Below, piece by piece: positions 35,824 through 46,109 of a DNA stretch of 64,000 nt; position 1 is the stretch's first letter, and each line of letters opens with the position of its first letter. The translations under genes and the position numbers were made by a program. The notes beneath the pieces were generated by a model. It did not search any database. It was given only the letters and a program-made list of their open reading frames with translations, and had not been told where the DNA came from. The stretch covers positions 930,001-994,000 of the forward strand of contig NZ_BMCM01000001.1 in NCBI RefSeq assembly GCF_014635185.1. The letters are read 5' to 3'. This DNA is from Microbacterium murale. Lineage in GTDB: Bacteria; Actinomycetota; Actinomycetes; Actinomycetales; Microbacteriaceae.

Positions 35824-36806
35824 AGCCTGACCCTCCACAGCAGCACCACGAAGCCGAGGGCCATGACCAGCAGCACCGCGATCCACAGATTCGGGTTGTC
35901 GGTCCACACGACCTGTGCCTGGCCGCGCAGCTCGGTCGCCTCCTGCTTCTGGACGTCTTCGATGATGTCGGAGACGGTCGTGGTGTCGCGCAGGCCATAG
36001 GCCTTGCCGCCGGTCGCCTCGGCGGCAGCGACGAGCTCCGCGCTGATGTCGGTGTCGACGCCCTGCACTGGATTGAGCGCGAAGACTCGCACCCCTGCGG
36101 ATGCCGCGTAGTTCGACGCCTCCTCGAGGGTGACGATGGAGTCGCCGTTCACCTCGTTGTCGGTGGCGAGGATGATCGAACGGGAACGCTCGTCATCGAG
36201 GTGATCGAAGCGCATGGCGCACGATGCGAGCCCGTCGCCGATCAGCGAGGCGCCTGGACCGTTGAGCGTGCCGACCCAGTGCTCAGGGACCTCCTCCATG
36301 TAATCGAAGCTCTCGCGGATGCTCTGCAGGTGCGTGCGGATGAAGTCGTAGTCGTCCGTGAGCGGGAAGATCTGCACGGGCGAGCTGTTGAAGATCGTCA
36401 GGCCGATGCGCTCGCCCTCGAAGCCGTCGAGCAGCTCTTCGAACACACTGAGCACCTCGACGTCGACGTCGCTCATCGACCCCGAGACGTCGAGGCAGAG
36501 CATGATGTCGCGGCTGGTGTTGACCGGCTGGATCGTCTCCGATGCCATCGGCCGTGCGGCCACGACCCCTGCGATCATGCTCGCGAGCACACCGAGCGCG
36601 AGCACGCCGGCGAGGGCGACGGTGCGGCGCCGGACGGCGTGCTGGAAAGACGGCAGTGCGCGCAGCCGCTCCGCTCGAGCGATCGGGGCGCTCTGCTGTT
36701 CGCGATGGCGAGCGTTTCGGCGAAGGCCGATGAGGAGCCCGACGCCGATCGCGATCACGATGACGGCGACCGCGATGAGGATGACCCACCAGTTCGCTAG
36801 TGCCAT
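35820..36806 (-). CDS. VWA-domain membrane protein with intact metal site
   Basis: A 328-residue protein: N-terminal helix (WWVILIAVAVIVIAIGVGLLIGL), a second helix near residue 70, then a VWA domain with a canonical MIDAS motif DVSGSMSD, a later T/S position and D in LATDNEVN. A C-terminal helix ends WRVRL. Starts at ATG 36806, overlapping the upstream small membrane gene by 10 bp. The pair of VWA proteins, one with intact and one with altered metal site, is typical of Bat/MoxR loci. Confidence 0.87.
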   Translation of the reverse strand: MALANWWVILIAVAVIVIAIGVGLLIGLRRNARHREQQSAPIARAERLRALPSFQHAVRRRTVALAGVLALGVLASMIAGVVAARPMASETIQPVNTSRDIMLCLDVSGSMSDVDVEVLSVFEELLDGFEGERIGLTIFNSSPVQIFPLTDDYDFIRTHLQSIRESFDYMEEVPEHWVGTLNGPGASLIGDGLASCAMRFDHLDDERSRSIILATDNEVNGDSIVTLEEASNYAASAGVRVFALNPVQGVDTDISAELVAAAEATGGKAYGLRDTTTVSDIIEDVQKQEATELRGQAQVVWTDNPNLWIAVLLVMALGFVVLLWRVRL

Positions 36807-37288
36807 GAGCCCACCACCTTGTGCGCGGCCTCGACGCCGGCGATCGGATCGACCGCCGGTCCCTTGCGGAAGATGCTGGGGTAGTAGTGCCGCTGCAGCG
36901 CATCGATCAGCGCCGGCGGTACACCGAGCCGCACGAGGTCGTCGAGGGCGAGCACCGGGGCCTCCAGGCCGCTGTACTCGTTGACGAATGTGCGAACGAC
37001 CCGGCTGAGCTCGAGGTTGGCGTGACGCGCCGTGAGCGAACCGCCTCGGTAGTCGGCCTCGATCTGCGCGATGCGCTCGTGATACTCCTGCCGCAGTTGC
37101 GTGAGCACGTCGGCGGTCATCGGCGCCGACGTCTGCGTGTCGCCGTACAGAACCATGCCGCGTCGCGGCTTCGTCAGGAAGAGCAGCAGCCACGCGCAGA
37201 GGATGAGGAGCGCGATGATGCCGAGCGCCAGCAGCATCCATCCCCAGCCGTACTGCGCGGGAGGGTAGAGCTCGTCAGTTCCGGACAT
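36797..37288 (-). CDS. Small membrane protein of the MoxR operon (DUF4381-like position)
   Basis: A 163-residue protein with one N-terminal helix (WMLLALGIIALLILCAWLLLFL) and a cytoplasmic helical domain (LRQEYHERIAQIEADYRGG... ELSRVVRTFVNEYSGLEAP). The size, topology and position between the DUF58 and VWA genes match the DUF4381-like component of Bat operons, though similarity is weak. It overlaps both neighbours by 10-14 bp. Confidence 0.72.
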   Translation of the reverse strand: MSGTDELYPPAQYGWGWMLLALGIIALLILCAWLLLFLTKPRRGMVLYGDTQTSAPMTADVLTQLRQEYHERIAQIEADYRGGSLTARHANLELSRVVRTFVNEYSGLEAPVLALDDLVRLGVPPALIDALQRHYYPSIFRKGPAVDPIAGVEAAHKVVGSWH

Positions 37289-38162
37289 CGGCCCTCCGGT
37301 TCAGCATGCGCAGCAGTTGCGGCACCGCGTCATCCTGGGTCTCGAGGGCTGTGTGGCTGATCTCGAGGCGATCGAGCAGCTCGTTCAGCCGCGCGGCATC
37401 CGCCTGCGTCTGGGCGATGAGCTCGCCGAGCACCTCGCGGTCGCCGTGCACGAAGTCGGGAACGGCCCATCGCGTGTTGACGTCGGCGCGCACCGAGTGC
37501 GAGGCGTGATCGAGCACGGGATTCGCGTCGCGGAGCGTGACCCACAGCACGTCGTGCTGCACGCGCAGACGGCGCAGCATCCGCTCCGTCTCGTCGGTGA
37601 TCGGCGCATCATCGGTGATGATCACGACGATGCAACGGCGCGCGATCGTGCGTGCGACATAGGAGAGGAGTGCGTCGCGATCACTGGGCACGCGGCCCTC
37701 GCTGGTCGCCTGGTCGATCGTGCGGAGGGCGTGCTCGAGCGCCCCTTCGCTGCGCCCTGGTGCACGCCGGCGCACGCGCTCGGCATCGCCGTGGACGACG
37801 CTGAAGTCGTCGCCGTGGCGGAGGGCCAGGATGCCGAGGGCGCCTGTGGCGAGGATCGCGAGGTCTTTCTTCGGCTTCTCGTCGTGGGCGAGCGCCGTCA
37901 TCGACCTGCCGGTGTCGACGACGAACAGCACGGTGTGCATCCGGTTCGCGCGGTGTCGCTTCACGAGCGGAGTGCCGAGGCGTGCGGTGGCGCGCCAGTC
38001 GATGTCGCGCACCTGATCGCCGTACTCGTACTTGCGCAGGTCCTCGAAGTCGAGGCTGCGTCCGTGCAGCAGTGACGCGTAGGCGCCGTCGAGCGCGTGC
38101 ATCGACTTCTGCGACGAGTGGATGAAGAGCTTGCTCTTCACCTGCGTGATCAGGCTGGCCAT
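37275..38162 (-). CDS. DUF58 domain protein
   Basis: A 295-residue protein with the DUF58 hallmark LRKYEYGDQVRDIDWRATA near residue 45. A VWA-like region then starts LFVVDTGRSM (an altered MIDAS motif, DxGxS). DUF58 proteins accompany MoxR ATPases and are thought to act with them in maturing partner complexes. It lies 8 bp after the moxR stop and overlaps the next gene by 14 bp. Confidence 0.88.
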   Translation of the reverse strand: MASLITQVKSKLFIHSSQKSMHALDGAYASLLHGRSLDFEDLRKYEYGDQVRDIDWRATARLGTPLVKRHRANRMHTVLFVVDTGRSMTALAHDEKPKKDLAILATGALGILALRHGDDFSVVHGDAERVRRRAPGRSEGALEHALRTIDQATSEGRVPSDRDALLSYVARTIARRCIVVIITDDAPITDETERMLRRLRVQHDVLWVTLRDANPVLDHASHSVRADVNTRWAVPDFVHGDREVLGELIAQTQADAARLNELLDRLEISHTALETQDDAVPQLLRMLNRRADVRN

Positions 38163-38170
38163 GGGAACTA

Positions 38171-39310
<1,140 letters not shown>

Positions 39311-39472
39311 CACTGTCTCCTCGCATGCGCGGGAGAACGGTGCTCCGATCTCCCCCACAGGCCAGCGTAATCGCAGCATCCGACTCGGACATCCTGGAGC
39401 GACGGGCAGAGATCCCCATTCCATCGACCAATATACTTGTGTAGTCCTATATATGCATGGTCTACTATGATC

Positions 39473-39997
39473 ATGCAACTGCGTCACGCCATCCTCGGCC
39501 TGCTCGACATCGCACCCCAGAGCGGATACGACCTCGGCCGTGCCTTCGCCGGGTCAGTCGCGCACTTCTGGCACGCCGACCAGTCGCAGATCTACCGGAC
39601 CATCGACCGGCTCGAAGCCGACGGCGTCGTGGCGACCGAGCTCATCGTGCAGACAGGGCGTCCCGATCGCCGCGTGCATGCGCTGACCGACGCCGGTCGC
39701 GCGGAACTGCATGCCTGGTTGCGCTCGCCGGTCGAGTCGCCGATGCCGAAAGAGCCGTTCCTCGCCCGGCTCTTCTTCGCCGAGCCGCTCGGCGTCGAGG
39801 GCGTGCTCGCACTGCTCGACGAGCGGGCGGAGGCCATCCGCGCTGAGCGCGAGCAGCTTGCCGGGATTCCGAGGGTGACGCAGGGACTCGGCGCTGTGCT
39901 GCGCACTGCGACCCTCGACGCTGGTCTGCGAGGAGCAGACGCTGAGCTCTCCTGGCTCGCGGACGTAAGGGATGCCGTGGCCGAGGAGCTGACGTGA
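39473..39997 (+). CDS. PadR-family transcriptional regulator
   Basis: A 174-residue regulator. The N-terminal winged helix (MQLRHAILGLLDIAPQSGYDLGRAF... SQIYRTIDRLEADGVV... DRRVHALTDAGRAEL) is followed by a C-terminal helical dimerisation arm (Vir_C type). ATG 39473 fits the family start; ATG 39467 adds two residues. The region just upstream (39431-39468) is unusually AT-rich and holds a GTAG...CTAC dyad that may be its operator. The stop overlaps the start of the next hydrolase gene (GTGA), so the two are coupled. Confidence 0.88.
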   Translation: MQLRHAILGLLDIAPQSGYDLGRAFAGSVAHFWHADQSQIYRTIDRLEADGVVATELIVQTGRPDRRVHALTDAGRAELHAWLRSPVESPMPKEPFLARLFFAEPLGVEGVLALLDERAEAIRAEREQLAGIPRVTQGLGAVLRTATLDAGLRGADAELSWLADVRDAVAEELT

Positions 39998-40749
39998 CGA
40001 AGAGGTACCCCATCGAGCACGGCCCGCGTGCGGGCGAGTCGATCATCCTGTTGCACGGGGGCAACGTCGGCAACTGGATGTGGGAACCGCAGGTCGACGG
40101 ACTCGCCGGCCGTCACGTGATCACTCCGGATGTCGTGGCCTACGGCGCCCGGTCAGCAGAGTGGTGGCCGGGACTCGACGGCGCGGCCGACGACATCGCC
40201 GACATCATCCGCGAGCGGGCGATCGGCGGCAGGGCGCACGTCGTCGGCCTGTCGATGGGCGGCGTGATCGGCGTGCACCTCGCCATGCGGCATCCGGATC
40301 TGATCCGATCGTGCATGGTGACCGGTGCGCCGATGACCGGGGTGGGCGGATTCGAGCGTCGGCTGGCGGAGCTGCAACTGCGTTCGTGGGACAAGCGCTG
40401 GTTCTGGAGCATGCAGGCGGCGATGTTCCGCATCCCGGCTGACGCGCGTGAGCTGTTCATCTCCGACGGGATGGGCGTCAACAAGGGTGCCGCGTCGCGG
40501 ATGTATCGCGAGATCTTCGACGGGTCGATGCCCGATGGCCGCTCCGGATACACCGGTCCGATGTTCGCGATCGCCGGCGGGAGGGAATCCAGGAGCGTGG
40601 CTGCGGCGTTCCCTGCGCTCGTGGCGGCGATGCCGCAGACGCGCACCTGGGTGGCTCCGGGGATGCGCCACGTGTGGAGCATCCAGGACCCGGATCTGTT
40701 CACGAGGACGATCGTGGATTTCGTCGACCGTGATGTCGTGCCGGTCTGA
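39994..40749 (+). CDS. Alpha/beta-fold hydrolase coupled to padR
   Basis: A 251-residue hydrolase: oxyanion region LLHGGNVGNWMW, nucleophile elbow GLSMGG with S87, and histidine in GMRHVW. The usual acid position reads AGGRES, where aspartate is replaced by glutamate or shifted. The GTG start overlaps the padR stop. Its coupling to a PadR repressor suggests a role in handling the compound that PadR senses; the substrate is unknown. Confidence 0.82.
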   Translation: MTKRYPIEHGPRAGESIILLHGGNVGNWMWEPQVDGLAGRHVITPDVVAYGARSAEWWPGLDGAADDIADIIRERAIGGRAHVVGLSMGGVIGVHLAMRHPDLIRSCMVTGAPMTGVGGFERRLAELQLRSWDKRWFWSMQAAMFRIPADARELFISDGMGVNKGAASRMYREIFDGSMPDGRSGYTGPMFAIAGGRESRSVAAAFPALVAAMPQTRTWVAPGMRHVWSIQDPDLFTRTIVDFVDRDVVPV

Positions 40750-40761
40750 CCAACTGGACTT

Positions 40762-41493
40762 CTATCCGGCGACGGCACCGAGTGAGTCGTCCTCTTCCAC
40801 GATCGCCGAAGAGCGGATGCCGCGGCGGCGTCCCATCCAGATGACGAGGGCCGCGACGCCGATGATCGCGGCGGCGATCCCGATGATGTAGCCGATGACC
40901 CCCGCGTATCCGCCCTGGATGTTCGGGTCCAGGAAGGGGTACGGGTACCACCAGTGGTTGCCGTGGGCTGGTCCGATGATGAAGTTCGCCCTGATCAGCG
41001 TGTACACCGCCCAGACGATGGGGAATGCGGCGGCGGTGAGCATCGTGCTCCAGGGCAGCGCACGGCGCCGCGGCGCGAACAGCACGTCGGCGAGCAGGAA
41101 CAGCGGGATGATCACGTGCAGGGTCTCGTTGGTCCAGACATCCGAGATGCCGGCGATCGCGATGTTGCGCAGCAGCAGGTTGTAGACGATGCCGGTCACG
41201 ATCATGTAGGTGCTTGCGCACAGGAGGAGGGTCGCCAGCCAGGCGGGTTCCGGTGTCGCGTCGTGCCTCGTGCGCAGCATCCAGATCGCCGAGACGATCA
41301 GTACGACGGCGGCGATGAGGTTCGACAGGATCGTGAAATAACTGAAGAAATTCGCCACCACGGTCGGCACGTGACTGGCCCATGGGGTGTCCGCCGCGAT
41401 CGCGTTGCCCACAGCCAGCGAGAACTGGCGGATGATCGCCGCGAGTCCGAGCACTGCTGCGGCAAGACGTGCGTATGGCCACCACTTGTTCAT
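40762..41493 (-). CDS. Pr6Pr family membrane protein
   Basis: A 243-residue protein with six to seven hydrophobic helices. The features NFFSYFTILSNLIA, NETLHVIIPLF and WWYPYPFLDP match the Pr6Pr (FAR-17a/AIG1-like) group of integral membrane proteins; some distant relatives are hydrolases of fatty-acid esters with a Thr/His pair, but no function is assured here. ATG 41493 follows GGAGG by 5 bases. It converges on the padR/hydrolase pair. Confidence 0.8.
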   Translation of the reverse strand: MNKWWPYARLAAAVLGLAAIIRQFSLAVGNAIAADTPWASHVPTVVANFFSYFTILSNLIAAVVLIVSAIWMLRTRHDATPEPAWLATLLLCASTYMIVTGIVYNLLLRNIAIAGISDVWTNETLHVIIPLFLLADVLFAPRRRALPWSTMLTAAAFPIVWAVYTLIRANFIIGPAHGNHWWYPYPFLDPNIQGGYAGVIGYIIGIAAAIIGVAALVIWMGRRRGIRSSAIVEEDDSLGAVAG

Positions 41494-41663
41494 GTTTCCT
41501 CCGCGCTCACTGTAGCGACCGCGCCGCGTCGCGTGACGAAGGTCGCAGAAAAGTCTCGATATCGGAGCGACGGTCACGATAGGTTTGGCGCATCTGACGG
41601 GGAAGAGGGCGCCTCGTTCATGCCTGGGGGGGACCGGGAGGGGGAAAGTCGTCCTGAGACGGT

Positions 41664-43847
41664 GTGAAACGGCGGGGGCAGTCAGTGACGCAGGAGAACA
41701 CGTCAGAGGAGAAGACCGGGCGGAACAGAGGAAGGTTGCGGTTCACCCGAGGTGGGCTCAGCATCCAATCCAAGCTTCTGATCATGCTGCTCGGTGTGAG
41801 TCTGGTCTCCTCCGTCGTCGTCGGTGCGATCGGATTCGTCAACGGCCGCGAGTCGCTGCATGCGGCCGCGATCGATCAGTTGACCACGATCCGCGAGATG
41901 CGCGCAGCGGAGATCACGGAAGCGATCGGCGACGTCAAGCTCGATGCATCATTGCATTCCCGCAACCTGAGCGCTCAGACGATCTCCGCCGAGTTGAACA
42001 CCGCTTTCGACGAACTGCAGCAGCAGGAGATCACACCTGAGCAGCAGGCGCTGCTGGAGGCGTACTACGCGGATGCCTTCATTCCCGAGTTGGAGGAGCG
42101 CACCGGGGATGAGTACGGCGATACCGCGTTCATCCCTGAGTCGAACGCCGGGAAGTATCTGCAGCTGCAGTACTCGATGGGGAACATCGACTTCGATGCG
42201 GACTACGACAAGCTGCTGAACCTGAACGACTCCGGCGATGGCACCACGTATGCGCAGGCGGCCGGTCGCTACGGCGACTACTTCACCCGACTCATCGACC
42301 AGGCCGGTTATGAAGACGCGCTTCTGCTCAACCTCGAGGGCGATGTCGTGTTCTCGGCGTACAAGGGCGCCGACCTCGGAACGAACCTCAACACCGGGCC
42401 GTATCGCGACACCGCGTTCGCGCAGACCTACCGCGACACCATCGCCACGAATTCCGTCGATGCCGTCGGCATCACCGACTTCGAACGCTGGGTCCCCTCC
42501 ATGAACGTCCCGACGATCTGGGTGATCTCGCCGGTGGGCAATGACAGCCGCGTCACGGGGGCCATCGCCTTCCAGGTGTCGCTCGACACCATCAACGACG
42601 TGATGACCGGTGGGGAGCAGTGGAAGGAGCAGGGGCTCGGAGACTCCGGTGAGGTGTATCTCGTCGGACGTGACGATCTCATGCGCAGCACCTCGAGGCT
42701 CCTCTTCGAGGATCCGGAGGCCTACGCGCAGCGAGCGACGGACGGCGGAACAGCGCCGAGCATCGCGGAGCGCGTGATGGAGATCCGTGGTCCTGTGCTT
42801 CTCCAACCCGTCACGACATTCGCCGTGGAAGAGGCGCAGGCAGGTCGTTCCGGCACCACACAGGGGCCCGGATACCTCGGCCAGGACAGCGTGACCGCAT
42901 ATGCGCCACTGGAGATCGAGGGCCTCGACTGGGTGATCATCGCGCGCATCGACTCCACCGAGGCATTCGCTCCCGTCACGGACTTCACCCGCAATGTGCT
43001 GCTGTCCCTCCTGGGCATCCTGCTCGGCGTCTCCTTGCTGTCGCTGCTGCTCGCCCAGGTCTTCACCCGTCCGATCCATCGTCTGGTCGGAGCGGTGCAC
43101 CGAGTCGCCGAGGGCGATCTCGATGTGCAGGTGCCTCAGGGCTCGCGGGACGAGTTCGGTGAGCTCGGCAGCGCCTTCAACGACATGGCGTCGAGTCTGC
43201 GGATCAAACAGGAGCTCATCGAGGAGCAGCAGAAGGAGAACGAGAAGCTGCTGCACACGCTCATGCCCGAGAGTGTCGCGAACAAGTACAAGCAGGGCGA
43301 CGAGGCGATCTCGGAGGCTCATGAGAACGTCTCCGTCGTGTTCGCCGAACTCGTCGGATTCGATGAGCACGCCCGTGGGCTCTCTGCCGAGGAGGAGATC
43401 GGACAGCTCAACACCCTCATGCGCGGCTTCGACGAGGCCGCCGAGAAGGCAGGGGTGGAGAAGGTGCGCACACTCCACGGCGGTTATCTGGCTTCGTCGG
43501 GCATGGTGATCCCGCGGGTGGACAACGTGCGTCGCAGCGTGGAGTTCGCTCGGAACCTCGTCGGAGTGATCGACCGGTTCAACGTGCAGAACGGCACGTC
43601 TCTTGCGCTGCGCGCCGGTGTCGATTCCGGAACAGTGACGAGCGGACTCGTCGCCCGCACCAGCCTCGCCTACGACCTGTGGGGCGACGCCGTGAACCTC
43701 GCGTATCGCGTGCGCTCCGTGACGGGGGAGCCCGGAATCTACGTCAGTCAGACCGTGCGGGATCGCACCCAGGAGCTCGTCGACTACGTCGAGGCGGGCA
43801 CAGTCGAGTCGCAGGGCAGGACCGAGACCGTGTGGAAGGTGGTGTGA
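41664..43847 (+). CDS. Membrane sensor with HAMP and class III cyclase-like domain (eroded metal site)
   Basis: A 727-residue protein. Helix 1 spans about 36-60, an extracellular sensor of about 385 residues follows (dCache-like), then helix 2 at about 444-466, a HAMP linker (FTRPIHRLVGAVHRVAEGDL) and a class III nucleotide cyclase-like domain from about 553. Compared with canonical enzymes the first metal aspartate is E562 (FAELVGF), the second is G606 (TLHGGYL instead of GD), and the base-selecting lysine is R602. D671, N678 and R682 (YDLWGDAVNLAYR) are kept. Catalysis is therefore doubtful. GTG 41664 is used; GTG 41685 is possible. One base separates it from the channel gene. Confidence 0.85.
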   Translation: MKRRGQSVTQENTSEEKTGRNRGRLRFTRGGLSIQSKLLIMLLGVSLVSSVVVGAIGFVNGRESLHAAAIDQLTTIREMRAAEITEAIGDVKLDASLHSRNLSAQTISAELNTAFDELQQQEITPEQQALLEAYYADAFIPELEERTGDEYGDTAFIPESNAGKYLQLQYSMGNIDFDADYDKLLNLNDSGDGTTYAQAAGRYGDYFTRLIDQAGYEDALLLNLEGDVVFSAYKGADLGTNLNTGPYRDTAFAQTYRDTIATNSVDAVGITDFERWVPSMNVPTIWVISPVGNDSRVTGAIAFQVSLDTINDVMTGGEQWKEQGLGDSGEVYLVGRDDLMRSTSRLLFEDPEAYAQRATDGGTAPSIAERVMEIRGPVLLQPVTTFAVEEAQAGRSGTTQGPGYLGQDSVTAYAPLEIEGLDWVIIARIDSTEAFAPVTDFTRNVLLSLLGILLGVSLLSLLLAQVFTRPIHRLVGAVHRVAEGDLDVQVPQGSRDEFGELGSAFNDMASSLRIKQELIEEQQKENEKLLHTLMPESVANKYKQGDEAISEAHENVSVVFAELVGFDEHARGLSAEEEIGQLNTLMRGFDEAAEKAGVEKVRTLHGGYLASSGMVIPRVDNVRRSVEFARNLVGVIDRFNVQNGTSLALRAGVDSGTVTSGLVARTSLAYDLWGDAVNLAYRVRSVTGEPGIYVSQTVRDRTQELVDYVEAGTVESQGRTETVWKVV

Positions 43848-43848
43848 G

Positions 43849-45273
43849 ATGACCGAGGCGTTCCAGGACGGCTGGGCATGGTGGGTGATCGCGCTCGCCG
43901 TAGGAGTGCCGGTTCTGCTCGTGGTGCTCACCGAGGTGATCGGCACCCTGACGCGACGGAACAACCCCGTCGCCGGTCCGCTGCGGCTGCTGCGCAACTG
44001 GGTGGTCCCGGCCGGCGCAGTGCTCGCACTGCTGGCCTTCGCGATCCAATCGCCTGCCGACCAGGTATGGGTGCGGGTCGTGGCGACCGTGTTCGGATTC
44101 CTCGTGATCCTGCTCGTGCTCTCGTCGTTCAACGTGGCGCTCTTCGCGAACGCCGCGCCAGGATCGTGGCGGGACCGCATTCCGACGATCTTCGTCGAGA
44201 TCGCCCGGCTCGCCCTGGTGGTCGTCGGTCTCGCTCTGCTGTTCTCCTGGGTGTGGGAGGCGGACGTCGGCGGACTGATCACCGCGCTCGGCGTCACTTC
44301 GATCGTGATCGGCCTCGCGTTGCAGAACGCCGTCGGCGGCGTGATCTCCGGACTGCTGCTGTTGTTCGAGCAGCCGTTCAAGATCGGCGACTGGCTCGAC
44401 ACCGGCGGCGTGAAGGGGCGCGTCGTGGAGGTGAACTGGCGTGCCGTGCACATCAAGACCGGTGCCGGCATCCAGATCGTGCCGAACTCGACCCTGTCCG
44501 GAGCATCCTTCACGAACATGAGCGAGCCGGAGGGACCGTATTTCGCGACCACGTCCGTGAGCTTCTCGACTGACGATCCGCCGCACGAGGTGATGGCGCT
44601 GCTGCTGGAGATCGCAGACGCGTTGCCGATGCGGTTGCGCGAACCGCGAGCATCCGTCGACTACGCCGGTGGCGGTGCCTACGGTGTGTCGATTCCGGTC
44701 GCCGGCCCCGCCGATGCCGGACGAGCGCTCTCGATGTATCTGTCCTGGCTCTGGTACGCCTCGCGCCGCCGGAAGTTCGCTCTCGACGGCGACTCCACCG
44801 ATCCGCTCGCCGAACCCCAGCGCCTCGTCGAGGCTCTGGCGGTGATCGCACCGACTCTGCACCTGCGCGAGGAGGATACCGAATCGCTCCTCGCCTCAGC
44901 CCGGCTGGAACGCTACGGCGTCGGCGAAGTCGTCCTGCCGGCGGGAGTCATTCCCGATGAGGTGAAGATCGTGGTGTCCGGAAGGGCCGTCCTCTCGCTC
45001 GATGTCGACGGCGGAAGGATCGACTTCGCCGGAGCGGACACGGGCGATCTGATCGGTCAGACCGCACTCACACGCGAGCGCACTCAGGCGGTCACGGTCG
45101 CGGGGGAGATCCTCACCGTCGTCGTGATCCCTCTCGCGACCGTGGATAGCCTGATCCGGACGCGGCCGAGGCTAGCTGCCGAGATCGGCGCGTCACTGGA
45201 GCTCAAGCGGAAACTCGCGGCTGAGACGCTGGCGGGTCTCGGCGTCGAGCAGAGTCGACTCCTCGGGCGTTGA
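43849..45273 (+). CDS. MscS-type channel with C-terminal cyclic-nucleotide-binding-like domain
   Basis: A 474-residue protein. Four or so helices lead to the MscS pore helix and beta domain (GLALQNAVGGVISGLLLLFEQPFKIGD; VNWRAVHIKTGAGIQIVPNS). After the alpha/beta region, residues about 345-440 resemble a cNMP-binding domain (LERYGVGEVVLPAGVIPDE; GDLIGQTALTRERTQAVTV), with the usual phosphate-cassette glutamate replaced by glutamine. Such bCNG channels are a known MscS subgroup, gated by nucleotide rather than tension alone. The ATG is 1 bp after the cyclase-like gene stop, so the two are coupled. Confidence 0.87.
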   Translation: MTEAFQDGWAWWVIALAVGVPVLLVVLTEVIGTLTRRNNPVAGPLRLLRNWVVPAGAVLALLAFAIQSPADQVWVRVVATVFGFLVILLVLSSFNVALFANAAPGSWRDRIPTIFVEIARLALVVVGLALLFSWVWEADVGGLITALGVTSIVIGLALQNAVGGVISGLLLLFEQPFKIGDWLDTGGVKGRVVEVNWRAVHIKTGAGIQIVPNSTLSGASFTNMSEPEGPYFATTSVSFSTDDPPHEVMALLLEIADALPMRLREPRASVDYAGGGAYGVSIPVAGPADAGRALSMYLSWLWYASRRRKFALDGDSTDPLAEPQRLVEALAVIAPTLHLREEDTESLLASARLERYGVGEVVLPAGVIPDEVKIVVSGRAVLSLDVDGGRIDFAGADTGDLIGQTALTRERTQAVTVAGEILTVVVIPLATVDSLIRTRPRLAAEIGASLELKRKLAAETLAGLGVEQSRLLGR

Positions 45274-45319
45274 CGCCGATCCGACGAGTCCGACGTGTCA
45301 GCGGAACCTCTTGAGTTCG

Positions 45320-46051
45320 TCAGTGTCTGTGCTGCTGCTGGCGGAACAAGTCCGCCTGGAAGCGATAGGCATCTCCGCGATAGCGGTTGACGCCGAGTAG
45401 CACCGGGGTTCCGTCGGCGACGTACGCGGTCTCTTCTCCGACGAGCACGGGGGAGCCGACACTCGCTCCGAGGAGTTTCGCGAGCGGAGCGTCAGCGATG
45501 GCCGCGGTGACGCTGTACGCGCTGCGATGGATGGCGACGTCGCATTCGTCACGCAGTAGCTCGTAGAGCGAGTGGTCAGTGAGATCGATGTCCATAAGTG
45601 CGCGTGCGCGCTGCTCCGGGAGGACCACGACATCGAAGCAGACCGGATTTCCGTCGAGGCCACGCAGGCGATCGATCTGGATGACCGGCGAAGTCGGAGC
45701 GATCCGGAGACGATCTGCCTCGTCGATGGTTGCCGGACGGACTTCGCGACGCCGCACTGTGGACGTCGGTCGAAGTCCGCGCGCCAGAGCCATTTCCGTG
45801 AACGACTGGAGCGTGCTTGGCGGCTCGCCGACGACTCGCGGCGGCACGAACCAGCCGCGCTGAGCGGAGCGACTGACACGTCCCTCGGCTTCGAGCGCAC
45901 CGAGAGCGGCACGTAGCGTCGACCGGCTGACGCTGATGCGCAAAGCGAGATCGCGCTCCCCTGGCAAGCGCGTCCCGGGCGCGAAAACGCCGAGCGCGAG
46001 ATCCTGAGACAGGTGTTCGTATGCCTGCGCGGCGGCCGGGGTCAATACCAC
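45320..46051 (-). CDS. GntR-family regulator with UTRA domain (HutC subgroup)
   Basis: A 243-residue regulator: winged helix (YEHLSQDLALGVFAPGTRLPG... LRISVSRSTLRAALGALEAEG) and a UTRA effector domain (SVIQIDRLR-like strand, TDHSLYELLRDEC, VLVGEETAYVADGTPV). UTRA domains sense sugar phosphates and similar ligands. The GTG at 46051 is chosen because the winged helix begins within 10 residues; longer frames run through the promoter. It diverges from the glycoside importer operon and likely represses it. Confidence 0.87.
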   Translation of the reverse strand: MVLTPAAAQAYEHLSQDLALGVFAPGTRLPGERDLALRISVSRSTLRAALGALEAEGRVSRSAQRGWFVPPRVVGEPPSTLQSFTEMALARGLRPTSTVRRREVRPATIDEADRLRIAPTSPVIQIDRLRGLDGNPVCFDVVVLPEQRARALMDIDLTDHSLYELLRDECDVAIHRSAYSVTAAIADAPLAKLLGASVGSPVLVGEETAYVADGTPVLLGVNRYRGDAYRFQADLFRQQQHRH

Positions 46052-46109
46052 GACGACAACATACCACGACGCCCATCTGGATCGATTTATCGCCGAAGTG
46101 GTATTTGAC
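46041..46109. promoter_or_regulatory. GTGGTAT half-site cluster between gntR and the sugar operon
   Basis: GTGGTAT occurs three times: twice on the minus strand (at about 46045-46051 and 46061-46067, the first as GTGGTATTGAC) and once on the plus strand (GTGGTATTTGAC, 46098-46109). The plus copy contains TTGACT (46105-46110), a plausible -35 for the importer operon. The first minus copy overlaps the gntR start codon. Confidence 0.45.

Noticed and set aside
41664-45273. Identification of the cyclase/channel pair as a Pycsar anti-phage system
   Set aside because: Pycsar cyclases are soluble with intact catalytic residues and pair with TM or TIR effectors; here the cyclase-like protein is a membrane sensor with a broken metal site, and no defence genes are near.
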